64,000 nucleotides of DNA from the NCBI RefSeq assembly GCF_020184175.1, contig NC_065533.1, positions 10,190,695-10,254,694 on the forward strand, written 5' to 3'. A model generated the notes under the pieces. That model saw nothing but the letters and a program-made list of their open reading frames with translations, did not search any database and had not been told where the DNA came from. The stretch's first letter is position 1, and each line of letters starts with the position of its first letter. Position numbers and translations under genes: made by a program. This document shows positions 24,512 to 39,200 of this stretch, piece after piece. The stretch is from Aphis gossypii. Lineage: Eukaryota; Arthropoda; Insecta; Hemiptera; Aphididae.

Positions 24512-24689
24512 CAGTCACAGTGACGGATTTAGATCAGGCACCACCCTAGGTCCTTTTAAATATACCACCCCTACCCCAAGAACAAAAAATGTAGTAAATA
24601 TTTATTTTACATGATTTTTTTTTCCATTTCTTACAAAATTTTCCACCCTATGCCCGGGCCTCACTAGCATAGATTTAAATCCAACCCTG
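24512..24689. mobile_element. hAT-type MITE, 178 bp, with 8-bp target-site duplication
   Basis: CCTACCTA occurs at 24504-24511 and at 24690-24697 immediately outside the element. The ends are CAGTCACAGTGACGGATTTA on the left and TAAATCCAACCCTG on the right (inverted: CAGGGTTGGATTTA), so the inner GGATTTA block pairs exactly and the outer part is diverged or carries a small insertion. Subterminal blocks also pair (ACCACCCTAGG with CCACCCTATG inverted). There is no coding capacity. CCTACCTA is locally common in this genome, which slightly weakens the duplication evidence. Confidence 0.7.
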
Positions 24690-24697
24690 CCTACCTA

Positions 24698-27600
24698 TAT
24701 AACAGATAATTTACAATTATTTCATATCGTGGATGTACCACACTTAAATACCTGCAAATGATAGAAGTATACTATAAAGACCACTACTTTACAGAGCTAC
24801 ATACGTATAATAATATATTAATACTGCCTGCAGATCATTAAAATATGATCGTTTCACATCGTCCTATATTATAAACGTTATAAATTTATAATTGAATACA
24901 AGAGCGTTTCAAATTGTATTTTAAACCCATAATCACAAAGCTGGGTCGACTACTATTTATAATCAACATATTTTTTTAGTGTACGTCGATATTATGATAT
25001 CGATCGATTGTTCGTCATTTTTTAAAACATATTATAATAATAATTAATTATAAATTACGATTCAACGATTTATAAAAGGGCTTCGATATAATTAGGTATT
25101 TTATACATCGGATACAAACATCAAACATTTACAATATGAAAACACATCAATGCAGATTCGTTTGATGGAATACGAAATTATTTAAATATTGCTCGCTTCG
25201 TACGTTTATTGTTTATATTTGTATTCGCTAATGGGATTGCCATTTTTAAGAGCAATATTAAATCGACAGTGAATAAAACATAAGTAGTTTCCGTGAATCG
25301 GTCGTGTTTATAATTGAACTAATTGAATTTAATATTATTAATTTGGAATGATAATAGTAACTATGTAATAAATGTATTATAAGAGCGGTAATCGTGTTTC
25401 ACGCATTATTCGTTGTTATACAAACGTTCTTTCTTAGGAACCAAATCAGAATATTATAATCCGTGTCATCGGTTCAAAACGTAGGTAAGCTGCGATGTAT
25501 CATAATATAATATTATGTAGGTGCATACAAACTGATATTACGGACGTGTGGCACGTAATATATGATATTATACGTAAACCATATACGTATGTGATGTGTC
25601 CCGAAAGCTGAATCTATATACTTACTCCTGAAATTACATTATTTATTCATGTTTGTTTTGTACACTATTCAATTTTCTGTTCGACTAGCTGAAGAGAAAA
25701 ACTGTTTATACTCTGTCATGTTCTTGTCTGCAGTGAAAAATAGAGTAAATATTAAATTGATTGTGGCAACTTGCTGCAACGTTTTTATTTTCAGAAATGT
25801 TTGAAAGCAACAGTAATCATTTATAATATTATTATTATAAAACAGCTGAAAAAAAAAAGAAGAAGAAGAAGGAGAAATAATAATAAATAATAATATATTA
25901 TCCTAAAATATGGCGTCGAGCTGCATGCGCACAACATAATAATGTACGAGTATTATATTAATATAATATAGTGTGTACAAATAACATAAACGCAATGATA
26001 TTACCTACGATTTACAAAACACAATGTCCGTGTACCGAATGTAAATATTATTTGATAAACAATTGACTGTACAAGTATAGTAAATTAAAAAACTATAAAG
26101 TAAACGAAATCGATAGTGTTGGATATTGCACGTGTAATCATAGTGGGTAAACACTAGTTAGGTCGTGTCAGGTGATGGCAAATACTATTTTGCGCTGACG
26201 CGTTTGCAGCTGAAGATGCCGATATACCCCACATAATCGGTTATCAATTATCGTGATTCGTTATGAATTATAATCATCATAGTATAATGATAAAAAAAAA
26301 AAAATATTAAAACTGTATATAGAATAAAATAGAATAAAATAATGTGCATAACGTAATGAAATTTATAAGAATACGTTTGACAAGCGTGGTATAATGTCCT
26401 GTCAGGCACATTGTCGCCTTGGGTTATCATGCAACTTTGTTAATTACTTTTTAAACAGTTTGTACCTTAATCGAGTAACATTAAATAAAATTAAAATGAA
26501 ACTAAGCAAAAACTATAATATTAAACTTTTACATAATTTTTTTCATATAAAAAATCTATTGAGTAGTAATTGATCTCTCTCTATATATAGGTATAGGTAA
26601 ATGAGTAAATCCGTGGCCATTCTTCCCGTTAGCGTCTATGAATATACCATATTAGTTTAATTTTTAATTTACAAATTTATTTTTATTAAAATTGACAACT
26701 ATTTCCTAGTTCGTATAACAAGCAGCATATTTTGAGGTACAATTTATCATCCGAAGCGTAACACTCGTTCACAATACTCGTATGTACTGGTAACGTCGAT
26801 TTTCTTATACATACAATTATTTGGTGAAATTTATAAACGAAATAATATTATTTTTAAAATAAAATAGAATTTGATTATTTTAATGTTTAATGTAAGGGCG
26901 TGCAAACGAAAATAAGAAACATTTTACGCTCTTCAAATGCCTTTACGTCGTTTTCTCAAACGGAGTATAATAATAATATATTTTATTTATTATACACCGC
27001 TCATCTACCACTTAATTGTACAAAACTTTAAATTAGATACTTTCAATTTTATTTTATTTTCTCGACGTCTTTCAAGAGACTGTATAATTACAGCAATATA
27101 CAGTTTCGAATTATGTTTTTTTTTATATACATTAAAATATAAGTCGGTATATAATCTATTCTTTGATTGCAGAGTAGTTGAGTCGAAAAGAGCCAATCTC
27201 ACTTATAAAGTTTTTTTATGTCAATAGCGGCTGAAGTCTGATTGGGTCTTTTTGATATTTCAATGGTAAACATTATATATTTCACTATAAACATCTTTAA
27301 TTGGAGGATATGCCTGACTTTTACACCGTTTAAGATAAAATTTATTAGTTTTAAAATATACAGAAGTTGTACTGTTAATAAATATAATAAAATGGATCAG
27401 TTTCGTGACACATAATTTATCTGTAAACTGAGGGTTTTTACTGTTATTGAAAAAACTGCATCCTTTGATATTAAAGTTTTTGTTTGATTCCTAATAAATG
27501 TACAGCGTACTATACTTATACAATATAATAGTTTTAAGACACTGACTATTATCAGCTATGTTTGCGTAAAAATAATATTTTTCACAAAATACACGATAAT

Positions 27601-30600
27601 AGAACACCGATCATTGTAATGTTAATATTGCGTATTCCTCAATCTTCTAGAATATACCGTTTTTATCGCGCTATCTTTGCAGCTATACATTATTTATATT
27701 TTAGAACGTTTTACTGTACTTTCGTATAATATATTATTTTACTTATCTATGTAATAATTATATACGTATATAGTCGCAGAAGATTAATATCTTGGAAGAA
27801 ACTCGAGACGATTCTATAGGAAGATTTAGCGCACTTGACGCATATTAATATACAGTATTACTACGTATATACACGTTTATGGACCCGACGGAGCCAATAT
27901 CCTTTCGGAAATTATCGTGATCGGATGATAATTCCATTTATTACCATGGGGACAACATAAATGTCCGAAAAATGATCAGACGGACCGTATAGAAATCTGA
28001 AGCTGTGCAGCTGTATTCCCATGTGTCCCGTAGACACCTTGAATAAATTAGAATATGATATTATGATTATTATATTCTAACACTGGGCGTCAAGTCTTCA
28101 TCAAATAAGTGTTACATTTCACATTTCCTATTTCGTAATCGATAAAATTGGCGAGAATTTCTATTTTTATCGCTATATTTCTAATAAATAATCGATTTTT
28201 TTTTCTACAAATTATTCAACTTGTACGTCTATTATATAATATAATGTTCAAATAAATACCGAATACTACAATTATGATAAAATCTATTTTTAACCTAAAT
28301 TAATGTTTCATAACAATATTTTGTTCACAGTTATATCGTCGTTTCTACTGTTTCTAGAAGTATTTTGTTTTTTATATTTACCATTGCAGGGAATTGTATT
28401 TTGACTTATCCTTCTGTCAATCTATTTTAATGGTTCTGTAAATTTTTCGAGTACTTCATTTTTATCAACCAACACTTAGTATTTCAAAAAATAATTACAA
28501 GAGAAAAAGCTTATTCATTTCATTAATTATTTTATAATTCGTACACATTCACCACAAACTCTGTTTAAATAAGGTAGATAACTCATGTAATTAAATTCTA
28601 TTATGCTATAATTTAGGTTGATTTTTCTGTAATAAATACATGAACAATTAAAAAAATTAATTTCAATGGAAATTGTTAACTCGTATTTTTCTTTTTAATA
28701 ATTCTATGCTATAAAATGTGCTGGTTTAACCCTTCATTTGTAGAAAAAAGTATAATAACAGTAATATTCTATAATACTAAGTACATAAAAAATTATTAAA
28801 AAACCTTGTATAACCAAAAAAAAAAAAATCAAATAGTGGAATTTTTTTTATACTTGTTATTATCCAAGTTTGATGCATATATAAATATTGTACATTTTGT
28901 ACCTATATTATTTTAAGTATTCAATTTTCTTTTAATATTTAATACTTCTAAAAATTCATCGAATGATTATATTATTTATAGTATACATTTATAAAATAAT
29001 TAAGACTTGAAACTAAATATATTATTAAAAATTATATAATAAATAATTATTAGAGCTAAGGTTTATATGCAATAAAAATTTAAAAATATTAATTTTAATT
29101 AAAAAATGTATTACTTGTATAAAATATTATGTAAGCTGTTATAAGTCAGAGCATTTAAATAATTTAAAATCTGTTTAAAAATTATATTGTTTTCGTAGAA
29201 ATATTTATTTTGTGCGATTTATTTTTGTCTTGACATCATTGTTGATGAAGAGTTGATTAAATTTTATTCTGTATCCGGGTCATTACCTACCCGCATTAGT
29301 CATTATTTTTAAATTCACATAGTATAACGTTAATTGTAGATAATATAAAACGAATTTTTTTCAAATGTGAGCCGTATTAAAATTATCTAAAATGAACGAC
29401 TGTTTTTTTAACGTCACATTAGAATATAGAATAGATTTATGTCGATTAAAATTAGAGTATAATATTAAGAATATATATAAGTAAATGACGTGATTTAAAA
29501 AATCCTTTGTTTTTCATTAAAATTATAGATATTTTGGTTTTCGTCAACTCTGCTACTCTTCCGACAAATTTAGACGTTTATGACTTTAGACAACGGGTGA
29601 TTCTATTTCCAATCAATATATTCATATTATTAGATTGTATATTAAATTTATGACTTTTCAATAAATTGAACGTGATAATAAATTATAGACATTCATTAAA
29701 TAAATACGGTTAATTTTTTTTTTAATAGATTCTCAAAAATTCTAAGCAATTAGGTACATGCATTTTTCTTTTATGTGCAGAGATATTATGTAAAAATTAA
29801 TTTTTAATTTATTATAAACTAAATCGATGCAACTATTAATTGAACATTGTTAAATATTTTATATTTATTTAAAATAAATTTTAAAAATGTTTGGTTTTTT
29901 CTAGTTTTTTAATTGACATTCATTTTTATAAATACATTTTATACAATTCAATGAACAATCATTACTTGTATACTAGAATTATAGTTATTATTTTAATTTA
30001 TAGTTAAACAGTTATTTGATTTTTCTTGAAAACCATCCTAGTTACATTCTACATTCTTTATTCGTGTTTATCATAACTTACATAAAATATCAAACTATTT
30101 TTTATTTGAAAATTTAAAAGAAAAAATGATTTATAAAGAAAACTAAGTAATTTTTTAGTATATTATTGTTCTGGTATAGGAAGAAATAATATTGTTTTTT
30201 GTCGATCAAGTTCAAAAGCATTTAAAGTTACTTTATAAAAGTAGTTCAGTGTTTTCTAAGTATAAGCGGCTTTTGTAAAACAAAATGTCAAACCAAACGA
30301 AGTGCTTTTAAAGAAATAGGTATTAAATGTAACAAACATTGTCATATTATTTCATTGTCTGCTTTTTCAAAGAAAAATAAAATATAAATAATATAATATT
30401 ATAATAATAGGTATTTACAACTAACTCTGACGCTGTACTTAGCGCACGTTTTCAATGTGAATTTTCCGTTATTTCATCTTAGCATTGGTTTTTTTATTGT
30501 GGGTTTATTTTTTCAATATTTCACTATAGTATTATACTTTGATGTGTTTATATTTTTTAAATGCAGTTTAATACTAACACAATTATATTAAGAGTATTGA

Positions 30601-33600
30601 TCTCACAGTGTCATATAGGCTTTTCGGGTACAACACTTTTGTATAGTTTGTTCAAATACATTAAAATACAATATTATCGAGTAAATACGCAATTATCAAT
30701 TAATGTAAATTATACATTACTTATAATAAATCAAAGAATTTATTGTAAAATATATACAAAAATAAATAATTAATAAAAGTTTTTATTTTCAGATGGTAAG
30801 ATTATTGTTTAATCTTAATACTGTTTTATTAAAATGTAACAAACTCAGTAGGTATAGGTATCAAATCATATTAAATCATAAATATTGACTTAATATACAC
30901 TTTGATCATAACATCTTATTTGTAAAAGTAAGTAACTTTCAGAGAAATTTATTTTTCGATTTAATTATTTTGAAATTACTTCCACTTCAAGTTATATTAT
31001 TATGTACTCAAGTTCACATTATAGTATTTTTAGTATTTCAGAGAATGGGCTTAATCAATATAGAACGAATAATTAACATTTAACACAATATGAATTGTAA
31101 ACTATAATTATATCAAGTATTAGCAATTTAAATATAATATACCTATGCACACATCGTTCTATTAAAAATTAAAAATATAAATGTATAATAATAAGTTTTG
31201 AAGTCATATCATTTAATTTGTCACTAGACAAGATAATATTGGAATAATTTGCTCTCATACAAGGTAATTATGTAATAGAAAAAGAATAAGATATAAAATT
31301 CATAGTATAAATTACTTTTTAATAAATATATTCTAATAAGTAATTTTTAGTTTAGAAACTGTGAAACTGTGAACCTTTCTTTTCCAGTAATGTATTAATT
31401 TATTTCTCCACGGAAGGATATTTTTTTAAATATTTGTCTCTACAGGTACAATATTTGAAGAGTATTAAAATATCCTAGAAAATTGGTACCAGAACTACTA
31501 AATAATATTTAAAGGTATTGGTTTCATATCACACGAGTATCGACTTTAGTGAACTATATGGTAAAATTAAATTGTTACGAAATGCACTTACTATAAATGT
31601 AAAATATATTAGTAAATTTGGGTATGTCAAGCTACCAAAGAGGTTATATGGTATCGGAGGGTGATTTAACCATTTAGTATTTTTTTAAACGTTTTTATTA
31701 ACATTCTATAATTGGCTTTGAGTATTGCGTACCGTAATTTATTTGGACAAATCTACAAAATGTCGAATAGATAAATCATTAAATTCAAATAAAAGGGATA
31801 AAGTATAGCTTAAGTAGGTTACCGATCTGCTGTAAAATAAGCGTCGAGTTTACCTTGTAATTGATGAGTTAATCACTGTAACGGTTGTGTCAAATTTGCA
31901 TTTAACGATTTAGAGCGAAGACAGCCTGTCAATCTAAAACATAATTACTAAGTATATTTTTTGATATATTTACATTACTTAATTAATTTATGTGTCAATG
32001 TCAAATTTTAATAAAATTTGAATTTCAAATTATTCCCGAGTTAAGAATATAAGTATTTTTACTGTTAAAAAGCAAAAGGTGATGACATACTACAATAAGA
32101 TAAAAAAAGGAAACACATATTATGTAAAGTCGATACATTTATCGATCCGCTCAGAATTTAAAATTAAAAACATTATTTATATCTAACGACTGAAATGCAT
32201 CAAAATTGAGTGAATGATTCAATCACAGAGTGTGACATATAATGGCTCTTTATCGTGACGCTACTGTTAAGTCGAAAAAAATGCATTTGAATAAAGACAT
32301 TTTGCAATTCGGCAATTACTTTTGAGAAACCAAACGTGTTTTCGTACGGATTGAGGTACGTACTATTGAAATCTAGTCCTTTAACGTATTATCCACTGAT
32401 CCTCCCGACCCGACATCTACCTATATCATAACACTTATTAAATTATCGATTTTATGCAAGTGCTTTATGTTAAGGCTGATACACCTACAAACGGTCTTTA
32501 GATGTGTAGAAGAGTTACCCAACCGTATCAACAACTTTGGGCCAGATGGATTCCGGACTACCATGGGCAATCAGAAGACAATTAGAAGGCAATTAGAATT
32601 CATTGTTTGTGAAAAGGTTTTTTATTATATGTTGTTGTTGTTTATGATTATTATCACAGGTATTAATTTTTCCATTAGTACAAATGCATCTTAATTTGTT
32701 ATCATTATTGATATTTTCTATTTTTTTTTTTTTTTTTATTCAAATTTGAACATTTTAAATGAAACAAGAAATTTCAAGTTTGCACGGTATATTGATGTAC
32801 ACGTTAATTGTCGATTTAGGAAGATGTCCTGCTAAGCGTGGATAAAACACGTAGGGATGATAGCCTACAGTACATAATAAAAAATACGACTTAACGGATC
32901 TGCCGATTATCTTTTTTACGACGTGTCCGAAAAACCTTTTATGTTAAATATTAATTATTATACGAGTATAATAGAAAAATCCTGAACAATGTAAAAAATT
33001 ATATTATGATTATTAATCACTGATTAACATCCAACGTTTTCACATTTCGTAAGAATCTGATTTTAAAATTTACTCACTAAATTGAATTTGAATTTTTAGA
33101 TTTCAATAATTTAAATTATATTTTGCCAATGTAGTTGAATGTTTAAGTTGACTTTTTAAATATTTCCAAAAAATTATGGTATCATACGATTTATAACAAA
33201 TTAATGAAAACAATTATAAAGTCCTAATAATATTTAAATCAGATAATTTTTATCTGGGCCGTATATTTAAAAATAAATCTCATTACTTAATACATGATCA
33301 AAATTCATTTTACTCATTTTTAGTCCAATATTCGAGTTTAAGCCGTTTACATCTATAATAAGATATTAAATTACTAGGAGAAATGATTTCAAAATTATAT
33401 CATCATTTTTTTAAAAGTTTTGTCTAGAAGTTACAATAGTTTGAGTATGTATTAAGTAATATAATGTCTTACGAATATGTAAAACTCTGTTACATTTTTT
33501 GCTTACTTGAGATATTTTATGAACGACTTTTATCATGATAATTATTTACGTGAAGTCAAACATGTAATAATAACAGTTTTTAATAGGACATTAAAATTGT

Positions 33601-35782
33601 TTGGTGTACCAATCATTTTTTTTTCAATTCAGTGTTTAAATGACTAGTTTTATTTAAATTGATTTTATACATACCATATAACACCATGCCATTAAAAACT
33701 TGAAAACCATCTGTGCATTTTAATAAACATATATATTTCACTTTTTTAAAACTTTAATTGATTATGATAAAATAAAATATTGTTCATATTGAATCTCGTT
33801 GACTGAAATAAGTAGGTCATGTTTTTCATACTTGTTAGTTATTTTACAATACCTGCTGAAAATAAGTCTTGAAATATAAGTAGAAACTTTCAAGAAGAAC
33901 GTAATAATATAATAAATTCAGTTAAATAACTTTCCATTTATTTAGAATTTTATAAATCGAAAAAGTAATTTTCCTATAGATACAAATGTGTTCAATATTG
34001 TTATTTATTACTTTGTCGTATTCCTATAATAATTTACAAAATACGTGCAAGTCGTGACACGGCGTATTGAGTAGGCCATTTTGGTACAGTTATGTCCTGA
34101 GTCAATATTATTTCTGATAATACACACGCATGATACATTCAAATATTCATAACAGTAAATAAGTATGATAGAATTTGTACTTTATAAATTATTATTATTA
34201 TTATTATTTTAATTATTATTATACAAACTTAAGAACTTTAATAAAATGATTACTAATTAATACAATTATATATAAAAATTGAAAATTAAAATGAAAACAA
34301 AAATGTTTCTAAAAAGGTACAAAATAATTTACTAACTTTCCCATTTATTAAATTTTTAAGTTTGACCTTTTTAAAGTCATATTATATCCAATTTTATGTT
34401 AAAAATCACCCTTCATTTTTGAAAAATTAAGCATTTTATCAGCAACTTATAGTACAATACTGCATACAAAAAAAAAAAAAAGTGAAAACACATCATGATT
34501 TAATCAATTCACTCGTTCAGTATTTATAATGAACTAAAAATGCCATGTTGTATACTATTATTTTTAGAAATTTAATTTAATTTAAATATATATTTTGTTT
34601 TCAATTATTTGTTGTATTTTTAAAAAATGGTTTTTATGTATAGTAATTAAGGTTTTGATCTTTGATTTCCAGATAAATTTAATTTGATCACCAATACCTC
34701 ATAATCATTTTTACTTAATGCATTTTGTTTTTTACGCATTCAAAATAAACTCAGTATATTCCAACGTGAATACCAACCTATAAAAAATGTTTCAAAATCT
34801 ATGTCATAATGTTAAGTCATATCATGCCATATGACAGCATTATTTTTTATAACTTACATTACTTTGATTATTTTTGTAAGCTGACTAAAATTAATGAGTA
34901 AAAAATAATGAAAGGGATCGAGGCAGATATAATTTTTTAACACTTTTTTGATTAACTACTACAGATGAGTTTTCTTCAAAATACGTTTTTATTTCTTACG
35001 TGACTGAATAATAAGCTGATAATTTATCAAATGTGATTGGAATTTCTTTAGGTTGTGAAAATGTTAAGGGTTATAAAAAACGTGTCAGATTTATTTCAAA
35101 CAAAATTTAATATAATATATTACGTAGGTATTGTATTACACTAATTGTAGCCATTTCATAATAATTAATTTTCGAAATAATTCTTACTTCAAATACTCAT
35201 AAAACTATTGAGGATTTAAACTTAACTTTTTTTTAAATTTTACTTATAAGTTATAACAACTTATGAGAAACCTTTCACACTCTACTTTCTACGGTCATAA
35301 ATATAAAATATTAATTAAATACTATACGCTTTAGATAATGTCTCTATCTCTTTACCTAAGTTATTTCTTTGTATTTTAATCACTGATATAAAATAATATT
35401 ATCTTAAATTGTTATAGGTTGTCATACGATTATGCCAGAAAGCAAATAAAAACTAAAATAAATGTATGAAATTTATTTTTAAAATATTTAAATAAATAGA
35501 TTTGATTTGATTATTTTTTTAATTATATGTGTAATTTACATAAAATGTATTAATCAAGTACTTGTAGGTATATACAAAATTAAAAATTCTTGCATTTAAA
35601 TATAATTATTACATTGTTATGAATATTATTTTATATATTAAAAATCTTTTGAATTTTTTTTCATATTTAAACTATTCAACATGTTGTGTAGCTCATTCAA
35701 ACTTTTTTTAATATTCGGAGAAATTCTTTACCTTAAGTGGTGAATATTTTTTTTACCTTAAGGTATATTTATAGTGTTTTAG
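24698..35782. other. Intergenic AT-rich stretch
   Basis: No gene is supported. There is a small purine microsatellite (AGA)n at about 25857-25872. A segment near 32467-32620 has coding-like base composition and a 75-codon ORF, but its product is unrecognised and neither strand gives a convincing domain. Region 27870-28050 has somewhat higher GC without an ORF. Confidence 0.55.
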
Positions 35783-35790
35783 TTGATGTA

Positions 35791-36192
35791 CATGGGTGTA
35801 GTTTGGTATAATTATATGCGGAGGCTATATAGGAAAAGAAAAATATACCATTTAAAAAACTCCTTTCGTCTAATTGAAATTAAAAAGAAAGAGAATATTT
35901 TCTAAAAAAAAAAAACAACAATTTATATTTGACTTCTTCTTAACCTGGCATTTTATTTTACAATATATAAAAGAGAAAACGATTAAAATGTAATTATTAA
36001 ATCAAACATAGTCATCTGTGTTTTTCTGAAAAAATATTGAGCACATTTTTAGATTCTATTGCATGTGATAAGTCTCTTTCGATATGAAGTATTGACAAGT
36101 TGTAAACCCATAATTTTTCATGGCATTTCTAGTCAAATTCTTAAATTTCTGTGGGGGCTGTAGCCCCAGCCACCATGCATACTACGCCCATG
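35791..36192. mobile_element. hAT-like MITE, 402 bp, with 8-bp target-site duplication
   Basis: TTGATGTA lies at 35783-35790 and again at 36193-36200. The ends CATGGGTGTAGT (35791-35802) and ACTACGCCCATG (36181-36192) are inverted repeats with one mismatch in 12. Near the right end is GGGGCTGTAGCCCCAGCC, itself a small inverted repeat. There is no ORF of note. The 8-bp duplication supports hAT; the end begins CAT rather than CAG, so assignment is less sure than for the elements at 14.7 and 61.6 kb. Confidence 0.75.
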
Positions 36193-36200
36193 TTGATGTA

Positions 36201-39200
36201 CAATACACATCGTGTATATTACTGCAAATAGTAGGAATATAATATGTAATATAGAAAATTGTATTATACCTATTAGCATTCGTATGATATTACTTATAAT
36301 AATTGTATGTTATAGTAATAAATTATCACTGATATCACATCATATTTAAATCTTATTTTAATACTGTAGAACATATAATTATGTTTTTAAAATATTAAAG
36401 TAATTTAGTAATAAAATAAAACGAATATTACTTAATATTATATTAGATAAATTTAAAATAATAATAATAATAATAATATTAATAATAATGATAAATTACA
36501 ATATATAAACTATTTATTTGATCAACTGTTATCACATTATTATCTAATATTTCTTGGTAATTAATAACTTGCCACAATGTTTTACAAAATATTTGTGTGC
36601 ACCGAATAAGGCCATTGTTTGCGTATAATAATTTAAAAGAAAATGAATTCAGTATTTGGGTGCAAGTTTTAGCCAAAACACATGAGTAGTAAAAAGTTTT
36701 TACGCATGTTATATAGCGTCCAAAAGATACAAGACGAAATTCGTATATTTTAATCAAAGGCTCTTTGTTGCCGCCGCAACATATAAATTAGAAACAATTT
36801 AAGTAGGTCATTACGGTCACTGGAGAAACAGCTGGTCTCAAATACACACACAATAGTCACTTATCGTATTGTTTTATTTTTGATATAACTATTGTTATTG
36901 AAGGTGTCTTGTAAGTTGTATAACATTATTATAATATGTAAATTATGTACCTGCCGCGTTAACGCATGCTGCTGTGCTGACTTTCGATTATTTTCACAGT
37001 GATATTTTTCTTCTTATACCATATACATATAGTCGTTACTACTCGTGGGATAATATAACTATTTTTTTGTCTATTCAACTTTTTCACCCAAAAGGCATAT
37101 TAAATATTTAATTTTTATTGAATCATCGCAACCTACGCCTAATATAATAATATGTTCGTGTGTACGAATCGTCACAATTTTTATTGTACTTTTTGAAGTG
37201 AGCGATAATCGTCACTTGATCATTGAGTATTGTAATATATTGATATATTTTGTATTATTCTTCAAATCTTGCGTGTGTGGAATTATTATCATTATTATAG
37301 CCATAGGACCACCGAACAGCTGGCCAGTCTGCGCTCCACAAATTGTGAATTTATTATTATTATATTATTACATATTATTATTATTGAGTCAGAACGGCTA
37401 TCATAAATTGTTGTATTATTTATTTATATTAGTTATATGAGTTTACTGCTTTAATAATTGCCTATATATACCTACATATTTTATTCTGTTTGGGCCAGAA
37501 GGGTCATAAAATTATCATTTTATTCTGTTTTACCATAAGGGACGTGCATTTATTATTATTATTTTTATATACATTTGCGTTGACGTGATTTCTTTATACT
37601 GTGTTTTGTATTTATTAATTATTATGTATTATGAGGCAACTTATAACCAGCAAAATCGTTTATTATTACCATTATAGGCATAATTGTTCTATTGAGTTAA
37701 ATTTTTATTAGTTTGAATTGTAAACACGCCCACACACATATACATTTATACACAAATACGCATATTAGATATTATTATACAACTCGCGTTACATAATATA
37801 TAGAACGACAATACTTGCCCGGCTATCCTGACCACCGCTGTCCGAAAGAGTACAAAAGTTGAAAAATTGAATTGGTGGTGCATATTACTGCTTTACGCTT
37901 TCAACTCGTACTTTCTTAAAAGCAATATTTAAATAAATAAGCAATAATAATTTATTATAATAGTAAATTTATGATACATTAAAATAAATCAAATATATTA
38001 TCTAGAACCTAATAAAAAATCAATATAGTCAATCATATATATAAATAAATAAATAATAAAAATACACGATCAGAAATCAAACAAAAAATTAGACTTATAC
38101 TTTTTGATAAGACTTTTACAAATTCTAATTTGGTTGTTTTATATTTTAATCTGATTGTTTTAATAATTTCAGTAATTTCATACTTTAATTTTAATATTAA
38201 TCATTTGGGAAACAATATTATTCATCTATGTTTATGGTAATAGTTTATAAAATTATTTAATATATCTCGCAACATACTTAATGTTAAAGCTTAAGGTTTT
38301 CGTATAAATACACCACAGAGAATCCCTTTAATTAAAGGTGTTCCATTTTAAGTATTCTAAAATTTACAAACAATTTAAAGTTTTTAAATTGAAATCTAAA
38401 AAAAATCTACGATGTTACCTTTAAATGGAATAGTAAATCAATTCACTATAATATTAAAATTAACAGAGTAGGTATAAGATATTATATTCTTATAAACGTA
38501 CAATTTTCCATTCTATTTATTTTTATGATAATAAATGTGAATAATTTAATCATTTTTACTTTAACCTGATAGCCAATTCCACTTGTTTTGTATGTGTATA
38601 CTGTACATACACGATCTAAATGACAATGTTATAGTTCAATGGATGTTATTTTTTATTTTTTTTAAAGTTGTGTTTACAAACAAGCTAGCCAAATGTTAGT
38701 TATATATTCTCATACATGGTTTCTATTTTGGGTTTGGAGACTAGGGACAAATATATTGATTTTAAGATGATGTTTATTTTTTTATTTGTGCTTTCATTAC
38801 GTTTTGAAGCAAAAGAATTTCTGATCTTAAACATTGAGGGAGGTCTTTGGTTGTATTTTCAATCTAGTTGATTTATTGGGGGGAAATAAAATTACCAGTA
38901 TATTTCTTAAGAACTTGGAAAAACTAACAAAAAATCATAGGAAAACAAAAATATTTACACGAGAACAACACCAGTATTCAACAAAGTCGATTTATGTATT
39001 ATTGTGTAAAAAGGAAAAATAATCATAGAAACTTGAAATTATCTAAAAGTATTTACTAGTACCTAATACTAGAGCTCCTAAATTCTAGTGAATCTAGTGT
39101 ATTATAAGATTATTGTAAAATTTTTTGTAGACATGGTATAATTATAAAATTATAATTTAACTACTATTGAAATATTTATAAACGTATTTAATATTCTCAT

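Noticed and set aside
32467..32694. 75-codon plus-strand ORF with coding-like composition at its start
   Set aside because: No family recognised in any frame and its second half is AT-rich low complexity; not enough to call a gene.
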